Assembly (NCBI GenBank): GCA_938016515.1
Contig: CALILP010000198.1
Location: 1 to 37,502, forward strand
Origin: an uncultured Paracoccaceae bacterium
GTDB taxonomy: Bacteria; Pseudomonadota; Alphaproteobacteria; Rhodobacterales; Rhodobacteraceae
DNA: 37,502 nt
Direction of reading: 5' to 3'
Shown: positions 1-8,069 of the stretch, in pieces
Numbering within the stretch: position 1 is the stretch's first letter
Layout of the letters: the number at the start of each line of letters is the position of its first letter
Made by a program: the position numbers and the translations under genes
The notes under the pieces: model-generated
Database searches by the model: none
Seen by the model: only the letters and a program-made list of their open reading frames with translations
Told to the model about the DNA's origin: nothing

Positions 1-21
1 TTGGGGTGAGCGCAAAAGAAG

Positions 22-47
22 AAGGGCGCGCCGGTTGGCACGCCCTT
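22..47 (-). terminator. intrinsic terminator after tsf
   Basis: An 11-bp stem (22-32 with 37-47, GGTT loop on the plus strand) lies 19 bases beyond the tsf stop codon. Read on the minus strand, its one imperfect pair becomes a G-U wobble. A T-rich run (TTCTTCTTTT) follows, as in a rho-independent terminator ending the rpsB-tsf transcript. Confidence 0.8.
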
Positions 48-66
48 TTCATTGATCCGGTAAAAA

Positions 67-939
67 TTAGCCGTTCAGCTTGGCCACTTCAGCTGCGAAG
101 TCTTCTTCCACAACTTCGATGCCCTCACCCTTTTCAAGGCGGACATAACCTGTGATCTCGACACCGGCCTCAGCCGCCGCAGCTGCCACGGTCAGGTCTG
201 GGTTCACAACGAACTGTTGGTTCACCAATGTGACCTCGGACATGTACTTTTTCATGCGGCCAACGATCATTTTCTCGATCACAGCTTCCGGCTTGCCGGA
301 CTCGCGCGCGATATCCATCTGGACCTGCTTTTCTTTCTCGACGACAGCCGCATCAAGCGAGCCTTCGTCGAGTGCTGCAGGGTTCGTTGCCGCAATGTGC
401 ATTGCAACCTGACGACCAAATGCCGCGTTATCGCCCTTCATGGCCACCAGAACACCGATGTTGCCCATGCCGTCAGCAGCCGCGTTGTGGACGTATGTCA
501 CAACGTTGTCGCCTTCCAGAACGGCCATGCGGCGCACGCCCATGTTTTCGCCGATCACAGCAACTGCGTCTGTGACAGTCTGCTCGACCGACTTGCCGTC
601 GATTTCAAACGCCTTCAGCGCGTCGATGTCGGCCACGTTCAAAGCAGCTGCCGCGATCTTGGCGACCATCGCCTGGAAGTCAGCGTTCTTACCAACGAAA
701 TCAGTCTCAGAGTTCACTTCAACCGCAACGCCTTTGTTACCGGACACAGCTACAGCCACCAGACCTTCAGCCGCCGTACGGCCGGATTTCTTGGCAGCCT
801 TTGCAAGGCCTTTGGTGCGCAGCCAATCAACGGCCGCTTCGATGTTGCCGTCGTTTTCAGTGAGCGCCTTTTTGGCGTCCATCATGCCTGCGCCCGTGCT
901 GTCGCGCAGTTCTTTTACCATAGCAGCAGTGATTGCCAT
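67..939 (-). CDS. tsf: translation elongation factor Ts
   Basis: This is EF-Ts, the guanine-nucleotide exchange factor that regenerates EF-Tu-GTP in the cytoplasm. The product is 290 residues, close to the usual length of about 280-300. The N-terminal UBA-like part ([20 protein letters not shown], residues 8-27) and the TDFVGKN motif near residue 80, which contacts EF-Tu, are both intact. The start at 939 has a strong ribosome binding site, AAGGAG, eight bases upstream. It follows rpsB with a 76-base gap, the conserved rpsB-tsf order, and ends before a good terminator. Codon use matches a highly expressed housekeeping gene. The assignment is secure. Confidence 0.98.
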   Translation of the reverse strand: MAITAAMVKELRDSTGAGMMDAKKALTENDGNIEAAVDWLRTKGLAKAAKKSGRTAAEGLVAVAVSGNKGVAVEVNSETDFVGKNADFQAMVAKIAAAALNVADIDALKAFEIDGKSVEQTVTDAVAVIGENMGVRRMAVLEGDNVVTYVHNAAADGMGNIGVLVAMKGDNAAFGRQVAMHIAATNPAALDEGSLDAAVVEKEKQVQMDIARESGKPEAVIEKMIVGRMKKYMSEVTLVNQQFVVNPDLTVAAAAAEAGVEITGYVRLEKGEGIEVVEEDFAAEVAKLNG

Positions 940-967
940 CGTATCTCTCCTTAAAGGAATGTGGGGT

Positions 968-992
968 CCGGGCGGGGAGGTCCCCTGCCCGG
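968..992 (-). promoter_or_regulatory. strong stem-loop in the rpsB-tsf spacer
   Basis: The spacer holds a very GC-rich hairpin: CCGGGC pairs with GCCCGG and GGGG with CCCC, with one bulged base and a four-base loop. There is no T-run after it on the minus strand, so it is not a classical terminator. It may slow RNA decay or tune the ratio of S2 to EF-Ts; that role is inferred. Confidence 0.5.
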
Positions 993-1015
993 TTATCGAT
1001 TTGCGTCAGCGTGCC

Positions 1016-1786
1016 TTATTCGGCGGCTGGGGCTTCTTCAGCAACCACTTCTTCGGCCAGCTGTTCCATCTCGCCCAGATCAACGCCTGCAGCGCCCAGC
1101 TGTGCCTGCATGCCGTCAAGGGCTGCGCGCGCTGCGAGGTCTGTGTAAAGTGCAATCGCACGTGCCGCATCGTCGTTGCCCGGAATGACGTAATCAACGC
1201 CGTCTGGCGAGCAGTTCGTGTCAACGATGGCCACAACCGGGATACCCAGCTTTTTGGCTTCCGCGATGGCCAGATCTTCTTTGTTCACGTCGATGACGAA
1301 CAACAGATCAGGCACGCCGCCCATTTCGCGGATCCCGCCCAAGGACGCTTGCAGTTTGCCCTGCTCACGTTCCATGCCAAGGCGTTCTTTCTTGGTCAGG
1401 CCGTCGAAGCCACGCTCGGATGCTTCATCGATGGCTTTCAGACGGTTGATCGACTGCGACACAGTCTGCCAGTTCGTCAGCGTGCCACCGAGCCACCGGT
1501 GGTTCATGTAGAACTGCGCTGATTTTTCTGCAGCTTCTGCGATTGGCTTGGCCGCCTGACGCTTGGTGCCGACGAAGAGCACGCGCCCGCCTTTGGCAAC
1601 AGTGTCACGGATGACGTTCAGTGCCGCGTCCAGCATGGGAACTGTCTGTGTCAGGTCCATGATGTGGATGCCGTTACGGCCGCCGTAAATGTATTGGGAC
1701 ATCTTTGGGTTCCAGCGCGCAGTCTGGTGGCCAAAGTGAACGCCAGCTTCCAGCAGCTGACGCATGGTGAACTCGGGTAGAGCCAT
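1016..1786 (-). CDS. rpsB: 30S ribosomal protein S2
   Basis: Ribosomal protein S2 of the small subunit, 256 residues against 241 in E. coli, with a short acidic Ala/Glu-rich C-terminal tail ([12 protein letters not shown]). The family N-terminus is plain: [20 protein letters not shown] near residues 9-28, then [10 protein letters not shown]. Further along are the S2 signature region FVGTKRQA and the [11 protein letters not shown] block. The start codon has AAGGAA in good position. It is the first gene of the leftward rpsB-tsf operon and has a leader of about 120 bases with a short CCCGC/GCGGG hairpin (1878-1895), a place where S2 autoregulation could act. The identity is secure; the regulation is inferred. 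Confidence 0.98.
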   Translation of the reverse strand: MALPEFTMRQLLEAGVHFGHQTARWNPKMSQYIYGGRNGIHIMDLTQTVPMLDAALNVIRDTVAKGGRVLFVGTKRQAAKPIAEAAEKSAQFYMNHRWLGGTLTNWQTVSQSINRLKAIDEASERGFDGLTKKERLGMEREQGKLQASLGGIREMGGVPDLLFVIDVNKEDLAIAEAKKLGIPVVAIVDTNCSPDGVDYVIPGNDDAARAIALYTDLAARAALDGMQAQLGAAGVDLGEMEQLAEEVVAEEAPAAE

Positions 1787-1908
1787 GGTCGTATTCCTTT
1801 TCCGGTTTCAAGCCTCAGCGAAGGGTTCAATGCATTTGCATCAACCGGTGGATCGTCCGGGATGTCTCCCCTTCCGACCCGCCTTCGCCTGCGGGATTTC
1901 GTGGCCGT

Positions 1909-1937
1909 GCCTTAGACCGGTTCACCGCACGGTGCAA
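1909..1937 (-). promoter_or_regulatory. candidate rpsB promoter
   Basis: Read leftward, TTGCAC (1937-1932), a 17-base spacer and TAAGGC (1914-1909) match the TTGAC-N17-TAAG pattern also seen before the tRNA-Leu gene in this window. It would give rpsB a leader of roughly 115 bases. No experimental support is available. Confidence 0.4.
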
Positions 1938-1993
1938 GAGCCGATTGCACGTTACCTGGAAACATCCTGTGGCGCCTGATGTTTCTGCCGCTC

Positions 1994-2021
1994 TTGGGAT
2001 TCAAGAACTACTTCTTAAGGT
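1994..2021 (+). promoter_or_regulatory. candidate promoter of the chemoreceptor operon
   Basis: TTGGGA and TAAGGT, spaced by 16 bases, lie about 20 bases before the ATG at 2042. The match is only fair. The position suits the two-gene unit that follows, and the region back-to-back with the rpsB leader is otherwise empty. Confidence 0.3.
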
Positions 2022-2041
2022 CTGCTGCTTATTTAGGCACC

Positions 2042-2410
2042 ATGAATGTGCGCCCTGCCCCAGCATCTGAACCAATTGCCTGCCAAGACCGTGTGTCTTG
2101 GCCTGTCTTAATCGTGGCGTGTCTGGTCACGGTTTTGGTGGCCACGGCGGTCGCAGCCTACCCGAAGTCGGGCGCCCCGGTTGCTATTCTTTATCCGCCG
2201 TCCACGCCGATTTCGGCGATCTTTCAACGTGTGACGGATGCATCTGGATACGTCGTCGATTTTGGCAATATCCCCGGCATCGCGATTGCGATCAGCGATG
2301 ATCCGGCCTTCACAACACGCATGTGGCAAGGTGGTGGCGTGCTGTTGCTTGACGGCGCGCTGACCAGTGCACTTTGCCTGACACCCTCTTTCAAGGACCA
2401 AGACCTATGA
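2042..2410 (+). CDS. small single-span membrane protein coupled to a chemoreceptor
   Basis: The product is 122 residues and I do not recognise the family. A hydrophilic N-terminus is followed by one membrane segment at about residues 20-40 ([19 protein letters not shown]) and a roughly 80-residue segment predicted to be periplasmic, with a glycine-rich stretch ([12 protein letters not shown]). The frame is open further upstream, but the ATG at 2042 gives a sensible membrane protein; its ribosome site is weak (TTAGGC). The last codons overlap the next gene as ATGA, so translation of the chemoreceptor is probably coupled to it. A role as an accessory or sensory partner of that receptor is inferred from coupling only. 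Confidence 0.7.
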   Translation: MNVRPAPASEPIACQDRVSWPVLIVACLVTVLVATAVAAYPKSGAPVAILYPPSTPISAIFQRVTDASGYVVDFGNIPGIAIAISDDPAFTTRMWQGGGVLLLDGALTSALCLTPSFKDQDL

Positions 2411-4032
2411 CAATCAAAAGCGTTGACGACTTCCGCCAAAGGGGTGCTGTTTGGCTGCGGGCTCTTTTGGTGTTTAACGTGTTAGTTGTTGTCGGAGCCT
2501 CTTATTTGATTGGCGGGCCCTTTGTTTTGCTTGTTGGGGCAAGTGTTGCCTTCGGCGCGCTGGGGGCTTTTGCGTTGCAGACCTGTCATGCCTCGGCAAC
2601 CAGTCGCGCGCTTTTTGCGATTGCAGCGCAGGCGCAGGTTGCTGTTTGCGTGGCCGCCTTTGCCGGGCATGCGTGGCAAGTGGATGCGCATATGCATTTC
2701 TTTGCGACGATGGGCATTCTGATCATACTGGTGGATTACCGTGCGATCCTTGCTGGCGCAGTCGCCGTTGCGCTGCACCACGTGATCCTGAATTTCGCTT
2801 TGCCAGCCATGGTCTATCCGGGGGGGACTGATCTGGGTCGCACAATCATGCATGCTGTGGTCCTGATCATCGCGACTTTGGCACTGGCCTATGCCAGCCG
2901 GACATTGGCGATGATCAGCGCGGAAGCTGAGAAACAGCGCGCTAATCGGCACGCGATGATCGATGAACTGGCGGCATCATTTGGGAAAGTTGTTATTGCA
3001 GGCGTGGATGGCCAGTTTTCCAGTCGTGTTGAAGAAACCTTTGAAGACCCCCGTTTGGACCAGATCGTACAAGATATGAACCGCCTGATGGGAACCGTGG
3101 ATGCCGGGCTTGCGGAAACAGGGCGCGTGATGGGCCATTTGGTGCGTGGTGACCTGACGACCCAGATGCAGGGTGATTTTGCCGGTGACTTTGCGCGGCT
3201 TCGCGATGACGTCAATGGGACCATCGCTACCTTACAGAACGTTATCGGCGATATTGATCGGTCCGGTGCTGCTGTCACCGACGAGTCGCAGGCGATCTGG
3301 CAGGGATCAGAGGCTTTGGCCAATCAGGCGACGCATCAGGCAGCCTCGGTCGAAGAGGCGGCCGCCGCCATGCAAAACCTGACCGAAACGGTGCAGGCCA
3401 ATGAGGCGTCGGCCAAAACGATGTCAGACTTGGTGCAGACAACTGTGACAGAGGGCGAATCCGGGCGCACCATTGTGAGCAACACCACAAGTGCCATGTC
3501 AAAAATGATCGAGAATGCTGAAAAAATCTCGGACATCGTGGATGTCATGAACGAGATTTCCTTTCAAACAAACCTGCTGGCTTTGAACGCATCGGTAGAA
3601 GCCGCACGCGCCGGCGACGCAGGCAAAGGCTTTGCTGTGGTTGCTCAAGAAGTCCGCGCACTCGCCCTGCGCTCTACCGATGCTGCCAATGGGATCAGCA
3701 CGATCATTCGCGAAAGCAGCGATGACGTCAGCAAGGGTGTGGCCTTGGTGGACGATCTGGGCAAGACGTTGACCGGGATCATCAACTCTGTCGCTGGCGT
3801 ATCCGGTATGGCGACGGAGATTGCGGAAAATAGCTCTTCTCAGGCCACCCATATTGCAGAGATGAACGCAACAGTTGCCGGTATTGATCACAATACGCAA
3901 ACCGCTGCCGCGGCGGCAGAGGATTATTTCATGCGCTCCAAAACCCTAAAAGAGGAAGCTGCAAATCTGCGGCAGGCTTTGGAGCAGTTTCAAGCGACCT
4001 CTGCAGCTGTGGCGACCCCGCAGGCGGCGTAG
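2407..4032 (+). CDS. methyl-accepting chemotaxis protein with multi-span membrane sensor
   Basis: A chemoreceptor of 541 residues. The first about 170 residues hold around six membrane segments rather than a periplasmic ligand domain. They carry conserved-looking polar residues: [12 protein letters not shown] (88-99), VDYR (109-112), HH (124-125) and H149. HAMP-like sequence follows at about 190-285 ([14 protein letters not shown]), then the coiled-coil signalling domain. Its hairpin tip, [20 protein letters not shown] (383-402), matches the universal CheA/CheW-binding tip. There is no C-terminal NWETF-type pentapeptide for CheR. The start at 2407 (ATGA overlap with the preceding ORF) is preferred over an in-frame alternative 33 bases upstream. 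The signal sensed is unknown; the histidines suggest a metal or haem cofactor, which is inference. Confidence 0.93.
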   Translation: MTIKSVDDFRQRGAVWLRALLVFNVLVVVGASYLIGGPFVLLVGASVAFGALGAFALQTCHASATSRALFAIAAQAQVAVCVAAFAGHAWQVDAHMHFFATMGILIILVDYRAILAGAVAVALHHVILNFALPAMVYPGGTDLGRTIMHAVVLIIATLALAYASRTLAMISAEAEKQRANRHAMIDELAASFGKVVIAGVDGQFSSRVEETFEDPRLDQIVQDMNRLMGTVDAGLAETGRVMGHLVRGDLTTQMQGDFAGDFARLRDDVNGTIATLQNVIGDIDRSGAAVTDESQAIWQGSEALANQATHQAASVEEAAAAMQNLTETVQANEASAKTMSDLVQTTVTEGESGRTIVSNTTSAMSKMIENAEKISDIVDVMNEISFQTNLLALNASVEAARAGDAGKGFAVVAQEVRALALRSTDAANGISTIIRESSDDVSKGVALVDDLGKTLTGIINSVAGVSGMATEIAENSSSQATHIAEMNATVAGIDHNTQTAAAAAEDYFMRSKTLKEEAANLRQALEQFQATSAAVATPQAA

Positions 4033-4360
4033 ATCAGCACGTCTTGATCGTATCGGTGGCTGTCCGAACGCCCCATGACGTTCATTGGCGGCGCATGGCC
4101 TGACAGCAAAGACGCCGCCGGACCGGTTCAGATGGCCTGCGCCGCTGCGCTATGAAACGAGGGGCCGCAGATCTGTGTCGAATGGTGTGTCGGCTGCCCT
4201 GACGTCTTGGGTTCCAGATGCCCGGGCAACCACAGTTTTTTCTGATCGGTGATACAGTGCTTTGCCATCTGTCAGATCAGCAAAGGGCCAGCCCGGTGTC
4301 TCCCCAGGCTGGCCCCAAAAATCAAATCGAACACCTGGTTCGCGATGTCAGGTCTGATCG
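4033..4360. other. gene-free spacer between convergent genes
   Basis: These 328 bases separate the 3' ends of the chemoreceptor and the HupE-like gene. Only short open frames occur (for example 26 codons from the ATG at 4076), none resembling a known protein. Apart from the stem-loop at 4285-4315 I see nothing functional. A decayed gene remnant is possible but not recognisable. Confidence 0.6.
4285..4315 (-). terminator. stem-loop downstream of the HupE-like gene
   Basis: A perfect 9-bp inverted repeat, GGGCCAGCC and GGCTGGCCC, lies 45 bases past the stop of the leftward gene. Only a short T stretch (TTT) follows on that strand, so termination strength is uncertain. Confidence 0.5.
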
Positions 4361-5707
4361 CTACAGAAAGACCCGCTCGACAAACCAATACGCCCCGACA
4401 AGCCCGATGAAAGCCGACGCCGGGATGCTTACGATCCGGCGATAAGCCTCGATCCGGTCGCGGAAGGTGATTGATGCAAAGCACAGGACAAAGATCGCCA
4501 GCATCGGTGCCAAGAACACGATGGAAGGGTTTTCCAACGCGTCAGACAAGGCCGTTGGGTTCAAGGCGATCAAGGCCACGGTCGCCAAGATCAAGACCCC
4601 ATAAACCACACGGCCCTGCGCCACTTCGTTTTCACCGCGGTCGATCCGGATGGCCTGCCAGACAGCAAGGAACATCACCGCAATAACGGCCAATTGCCCC
4701 ACTTCCACGCCGACGTTAAAGCCGATCAGGGCTGGGATGAACGAGCCTTCAGGCAAGCCAAACTCGCCCAAAACGGAGGCAAACCCAAGTCCGTGCAGCA
4801 ATCCAAAGATGAACACGATCACCGGTCGCCACGGGCTGAGGTTTTTCATGAAGATGTTCTCTACGGCCACGTAAGTGATCGATGCTGCGATCAGGGGTTC
4901 GACGATACTGCCCGGGATATTCACATACCCAAGTGCGGCAATCGCAAGCGTGATCGTATGGGCCAAGGTGAACAGCGACACTTGGGTCAACAGCGGCATA
5001 AACCGGGTCGACAAAAAGAACAGGCCAAGGACAAACAGGATATGATCAAGGCCCTTTGGGACGATATGATCAAAGCCAACCGGAATGTAGTTCACAAAGG
5101 TCTGCCATCCGCCAGCTTGATCGCCACCGGCCAAGGCAATGGGATCCGTCAGCGCACCTGCTTCGAGATAGCCATCATACGGTGCATCCACGCCCTGCTG
5201 GCGTAGCACCAGCGTTCCGAATGCCTTGTCCCACCCAACCTGCACAGCCAGCCCACCTGCTGGAATGGGGGCGCTAAACCGCAATTGTGTCTCGCGGACC
5301 GCCTCGACGTTGCCGATTTCGCCAACCTCAATTTCGGGATTTGTGATGGTGACGGGTGATCCGTCAACCAAAACAGTCACCCGTGACTGCATGTCAGGCC
5401 AGAACGTATCAAACCGGGCTTGCAGGGCCTCAGGCGCCAAGGCGCGCAATTCGTCATAGATGTCTGTTTGTGGCGCCTCATCTGTGTCTTCGGTTTCAGT
5501 CAGGTCGATGCCCGCAATAAAGCTTTCGATATTCAAGCGGATGTCGAACTGCAACTCGTCGCCTACCTGTTCCATATCTGCAATTGCAGGCAAAACCTCG
5601 TGCGCGCGCGCGGGTAACGCCGACGCGAGCCAAACGGCCAACATGGTTGACAACACGGTCAGATAAGACACGTTGAACCCAACACGAAAGGTTCCAGGTA
5701 TGCGCAT
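4361..5707 (-). CDS. HupE/UreJ-like membrane protein, putative metal permease
   Basis: The product is 448 residues and resembles the HupE/UreJ group, whose studied members move nickel or cobalt. A signal peptide ends in LPARA (31-35), so the mature chain would start His-Glu at residue 36. A roughly 170-residue extracytoplasmic domain follows, then about seven membrane segments. Family motifs are visible: DHIVPKGLDHILF (213-225), H250 in LAHTITLA, LHGLGFA (304-310) and GVEVGQ (333-338). The start at 5707 has GAGGG in good position. An ATG 33 bases upstream would lengthen the N-terminus but has a poorer ribosome site and would lie deeper in the opposite gene. The start is shared with the divergent DUF4198-like gene. 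The substrate metal is not determined. Confidence 0.85.
   Translation of the reverse strand: MRIPGTFRVGFNVSYLTVLSTMLAVWLASALPARAHEVLPAIADMEQVGDELQFDIRLNIESFIAGIDLTETEDTDEAPQTDIYDELRALAPEALQARFDTFWPDMQSRVTVLVDGSPVTITNPEIEVGEIGNVEAVRETQLRFSAPIPAGGLAVQVGWDKAFGTLVLRQQGVDAPYDGYLEAGALTDPIALAGGDQAGGWQTFVNYIPVGFDHIVPKGLDHILFVLGLFFLSTRFMPLLTQVSLFTLAHTITLAIAALGYVNIPGSIVEPLIAASITYVAVENIFMKNLSPWRPVIVFIFGLLHGLGFASVLGEFGLPEGSFIPALIGFNVGVEVGQLAVIAVMFLAVWQAIRIDRGENEVAQGRVVYGVLILATVALIALNPTALSDALENPSIVFLAPMLAIFVLCFASITFRDRIEAYRRIVSIPASAFIGLVGAYWFVERVFL
5700..5707. other. palindromic octamer serving as start codon for two divergent genes
   Basis: ATGCGCAT is its own reverse complement, so the plus strand has an ATG at 5700 and the minus strand has one at 5707. 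Both reading frames begin Met-Arg-Ile. Each gene has a purine-rich ribosome site at normal distance (GAAAGG for the plus gene, GAGGG for the minus gene), lying inside the other gene's first codons. Confidence 0.75.
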
Positions 5708-6509
5708 TTTTGCCCTCGCTTTTACGTTTTTTTCCGTCATGGCATCGGCCCCAGTTGCCGCCCATGAGTTGTGGATTGAACCGAATGGTTATCAGGTAGA
5801 ACCGGGTGGTCAACTTCAAGCACGCATTATTAACGGCGAAGACTTTGACGGGACGAACCTGCCCTTTCTGCCGCAGCGTTTTCGCCACTTTATCGTTTAC
5901 GCAGATGGGCGCGGTGTTCAGGTGCCCGGCCGGCCCGGTGACACACCTGCCTTAAATATGTCCGCCCAAGGGGAAGGTCTGCACGTCGTTGGCTATCAGT
6001 CGACCGTGGCCACACTGACCTATGACAATTGGCCCAAGTTTCAGAAATTCGTCGATCACAAGGACTTTGGCGATGTCCGCAGTCTGCATGACGCAAGAGG
6101 CTTGCCCGAAGGTGGCTTCAAAGAGGCCTATACCCGGTTTTCAAAATCCCTGATCGGTGTCGGCGATGCTGCAGGTGCTGATGCCCGCATCGGGCTAGAG
6201 ACAGAGCTGGTGGCCCTGACAAATCCTTACACTGATGATCTTTCGGGCGGTATGCGCGTTCAATTGTTCTACGGTCAGTCCGTCCGCGCCAATGAACAGA
6301 TCGAGGTTTTTGCAAAGGCCCCCGATGGTCGCGTGACCGTTTCATATGTGCGCACGAACGGCGACGGTATCGCCACGATCCCGGTCAGATCCGGGACAGC
6401 GTATCAATTGGACGCTGTTGTCTTGCGTGAACCCACAGCCACAGTGGCCGAACAGACCAGTGCTGTGTGGGAAACGCTGTGGGCGAACCTGACGTTCCAG
6501 GCGCCTTAG
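5700..6509 (+). CDS. DUF4198-like exported protein
   Basis: The product is 269 residues. A short signal peptide (residues 1-21, ending APVAA) is followed by HELWIEPNGYQVEPGG, the typical opening of DUF4198 proteins, which include NikM-like periplasmic parts of nickel or cobalt uptake systems. The remainder is a predicted beta-rich periplasmic domain. The C-terminal third (VRANEQIEVFAKAPDGRVTV) looks like the carbohydrate-binding-like fold used by that family. The ATG at 5700 is chosen because later starts would destroy the signal peptide; an in-frame upstream ATG at 5673 lacks a good ribosome site. It is head-to-head with the HupE-like gene, so a joint role in metal handling is likely but inferred. 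Confidence 0.82.
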   Translation: MRIFALAFTFFSVMASAPVAAHELWIEPNGYQVEPGGQLQARIINGEDFDGTNLPFLPQRFRHFIVYADGRGVQVPGRPGDTPALNMSAQGEGLHVVGYQSTVATLTYDNWPKFQKFVDHKDFGDVRSLHDARGLPEGGFKEAYTRFSKSLIGVGDAAGADARIGLETELVALTNPYTDDLSGGMRVQLFYGQSVRANEQIEVFAKAPDGRVTVSYVRTNGDGIATIPVRSGTAYQLDAVVLREPTATVAEQTSAVWETLWANLTFQAP

Positions 6510-7090
6510 CTGAGGTCTTCCATCGGGCGCCAGTGATGCTGCGGGATCAACGTCTCTGCCGGACAGGTGATAAAATTGCCGCCGCCGCCCCTGCCCTGAT
6601 CGTATTTTCTGTCGATAGGCAAGTTTGCGAGCGCGCAATAGAGCAACGTTCCCACGGCACCATGCCCAACAAAAAGCGTGTCGCCTTTGGTTGGCTCTTT
6701 CAGGCAAGCGTAAAAGGCCGCAACGACGCGGGTTTGTGCGGTGCGTGATGTTTCCCAGCCGCGCGTGGACACATCTGGTTTTGCGAAGAACGCATCCGCC
6801 ATCGCCTCAAATACTTCACCCGGCAGAAATCCCGTCGCGCTACGGTCGTTTTCGTGCATATCGGGCCTGACCACCAACGCGATCCCAAGGCTGTCGGCCA
6901 AAGGCTGTGCTGTCTCAAGCGCTTTCGTCTCGTCACTGCTGACAATCCGGGTTGTCCCAGCCAAAGCGCCGCGCGCGACCAAAGCCTGCACCCGTCCGGC
7001 CCCGATGTCGTTCAAAGACCATTGCGGGACAGGGACATCGGGATCAATGGTAACCTGGGGGTGTGTCAGATAGCGGATCAGCTGGGTCAT
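6506..7090 (-). CDS. histidine phosphatase family protein with variant active-site motif
   Basis: The product is 194 residues, in the size range of small phosphoglycerate-mutase-like histidine phosphatases. The N-terminal motif, normally Arg-His-Gly, reads Thr-His-Pro here (IRYLTHPQV, His10), so the phosphohistidine is kept but its neighbours are changed. Other family features remain: a SSDETKALETA helix (51-61), a HEND segment in the region of the acidic catalytic residue, and VGHGAVGTLL near residues 141-150 with the second catalytic histidine. Its stop codon overlaps that of the convergent DUF4198-like gene (6506-6509, TTAG). The substrate is unknown. Loss of the Arg may mean altered or weak phosphatase activity; that is inference. 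Confidence 0.83.
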   Translation of the reverse strand: MTQLIRYLTHPQVTIDPDVPVPQWSLNDIGAGRVQALVARGALAGTTRIVSSDETKALETAQPLADSLGIALVVRPDMHENDRSATGFLPGEVFEAMADAFFAKPDVSTRGWETSRTAQTRVVAAFYACLKEPTKGDTLFVGHGAVGTLLYCALANLPIDRKYDQGRGGGGNFITCPAETLIPQHHWRPMEDLS

Positions 7091-7175
7091 GCCCTAAATC
7101 TAACATGGGGGTCGCGCAGCGAAAAGCAGATGATCGTCTCTTGTTCTTCTCGACTTGCTGCGTCAGACAATCGCC

Positions 7176-8069
7176 ATGACAAAAAGACCTGATATCTTGT
7201 GCATTGGATCTGTGCTGTGGGACGTGATCGGACGCTCGGCCAGTCATATGCGTGTCGGGTCTGACGTGCCGGGCCGGATCACCCGGCTGCCGGGCGGTGT
7301 TGCGATGAACATTGCGATGACGCTGGCCCAGTTTGGCCTGACGCCTGCCCTGTTGACGGCAATCGGCAAAGACCCAGAAGGCAATGAGCTGATCGCAGAC
7401 GCAGCCCGGATGGGTATGATCACCGACCATGTTTATCGGTCTGATGATCTGCCAACAGATGTCTACATGGCCATTGAGGGCGCCAATGGGCTGATCGCCG
7501 CCATTGCCGACGCGCATTCCCTAGAGGCTGCAGGTGCCAAGATTTTGCGGGCTTTGGAAGAAGGGACTTTGGGGTCCGCTGATCATCCGTTTGCCGGACC
7601 CGTCGCATTGGACGGCAATCTGACCGAAGAGCTTTTGCAACAGATCGCAACCTCGCCTTTGTTTGCTGCAGCTGACCTGCGTGTGGCCCCCGCATCACCG
7701 GGTAAAGCGGCACGCTTGCTGGCGTTGCTTGGGCACCCGTCGGCCACGCTTTATGTCAACCTCGAAGAGGCCGGATTGCTGTGCCAGACCACGTTTGCCG
7801 ACAGCACGGAAGCTGTGCAGGCCTTGTGCGCGCGCGGGGCCCACCGTGTGCTGGTCACAAACGGCGGCGACGCTGCGGCTGAAGGCACCGTTGGGTCTGT
7901 CATTCAGGCAACCCCGCCTGCTGTGATGGTCACGCGCGTGACCGGCGCGGGCGACACGTTTATGGCCGCCCACATTGCATCCGAAGTGCAAGGCATGGAC
8001 CGCACCGCCGCCCTGACCCGCGCGCTGAACGCCGCCGCGACCTATGTTTCCGGAGACACCCCCCTATGA
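7176..8069 (+). CDS. psuK: PfkB-family sugar kinase, probable pseudouridine kinase
   Basis: A 297-residue ribokinase-fold kinase. It has the N-terminal CIGSVLWDVIGR strand, a substrate-binding GGVAMNIA segment near residues 41-48, and the catalytic GAGDTF motif at 257-262 (Asp260 as base). Its stop overlaps the psuG start as ATGA. In E. coli and many other bacteria this neighbour pair phosphorylates pseudouridine at the 5' position and then splits the C-C glycosidic bond. I therefore assign pseudouridine kinase, the context being more decisive than the sequence. The start at 7176 has no clear ribosome site; a TTG 21 bases upstream is an alternative. Confidence 0.88.
   Translation: MTKRPDILCIGSVLWDVIGRSASHMRVGSDVPGRITRLPGGVAMNIAMTLAQFGLTPALLTAIGKDPEGNELIADAARMGMITDHVYRSDDLPTDVYMAIEGANGLIAAIADAHSLEAAGAKILRALEEGTLGSADHPFAGPVALDGNLTEELLQQIATSPLFAAADLRVAPASPGKAARLLALLGHPSATLYVNLEEAGLLCQTTFADSTEAVQALCARGAHRVLVTNGGDAAAEGTVGSVIQATPPAVMVTRVTGAGDTFMAAHIASEVQGMDRTAALTRALNAAATYVSGDTPL

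Noticed and set aside
440-1522. 360-codon open frame across tsf and rpsB on the opposite strand
   Set aside because: It runs antisense to two certain ribosomal/translation genes and has no coding character or family resemblance.
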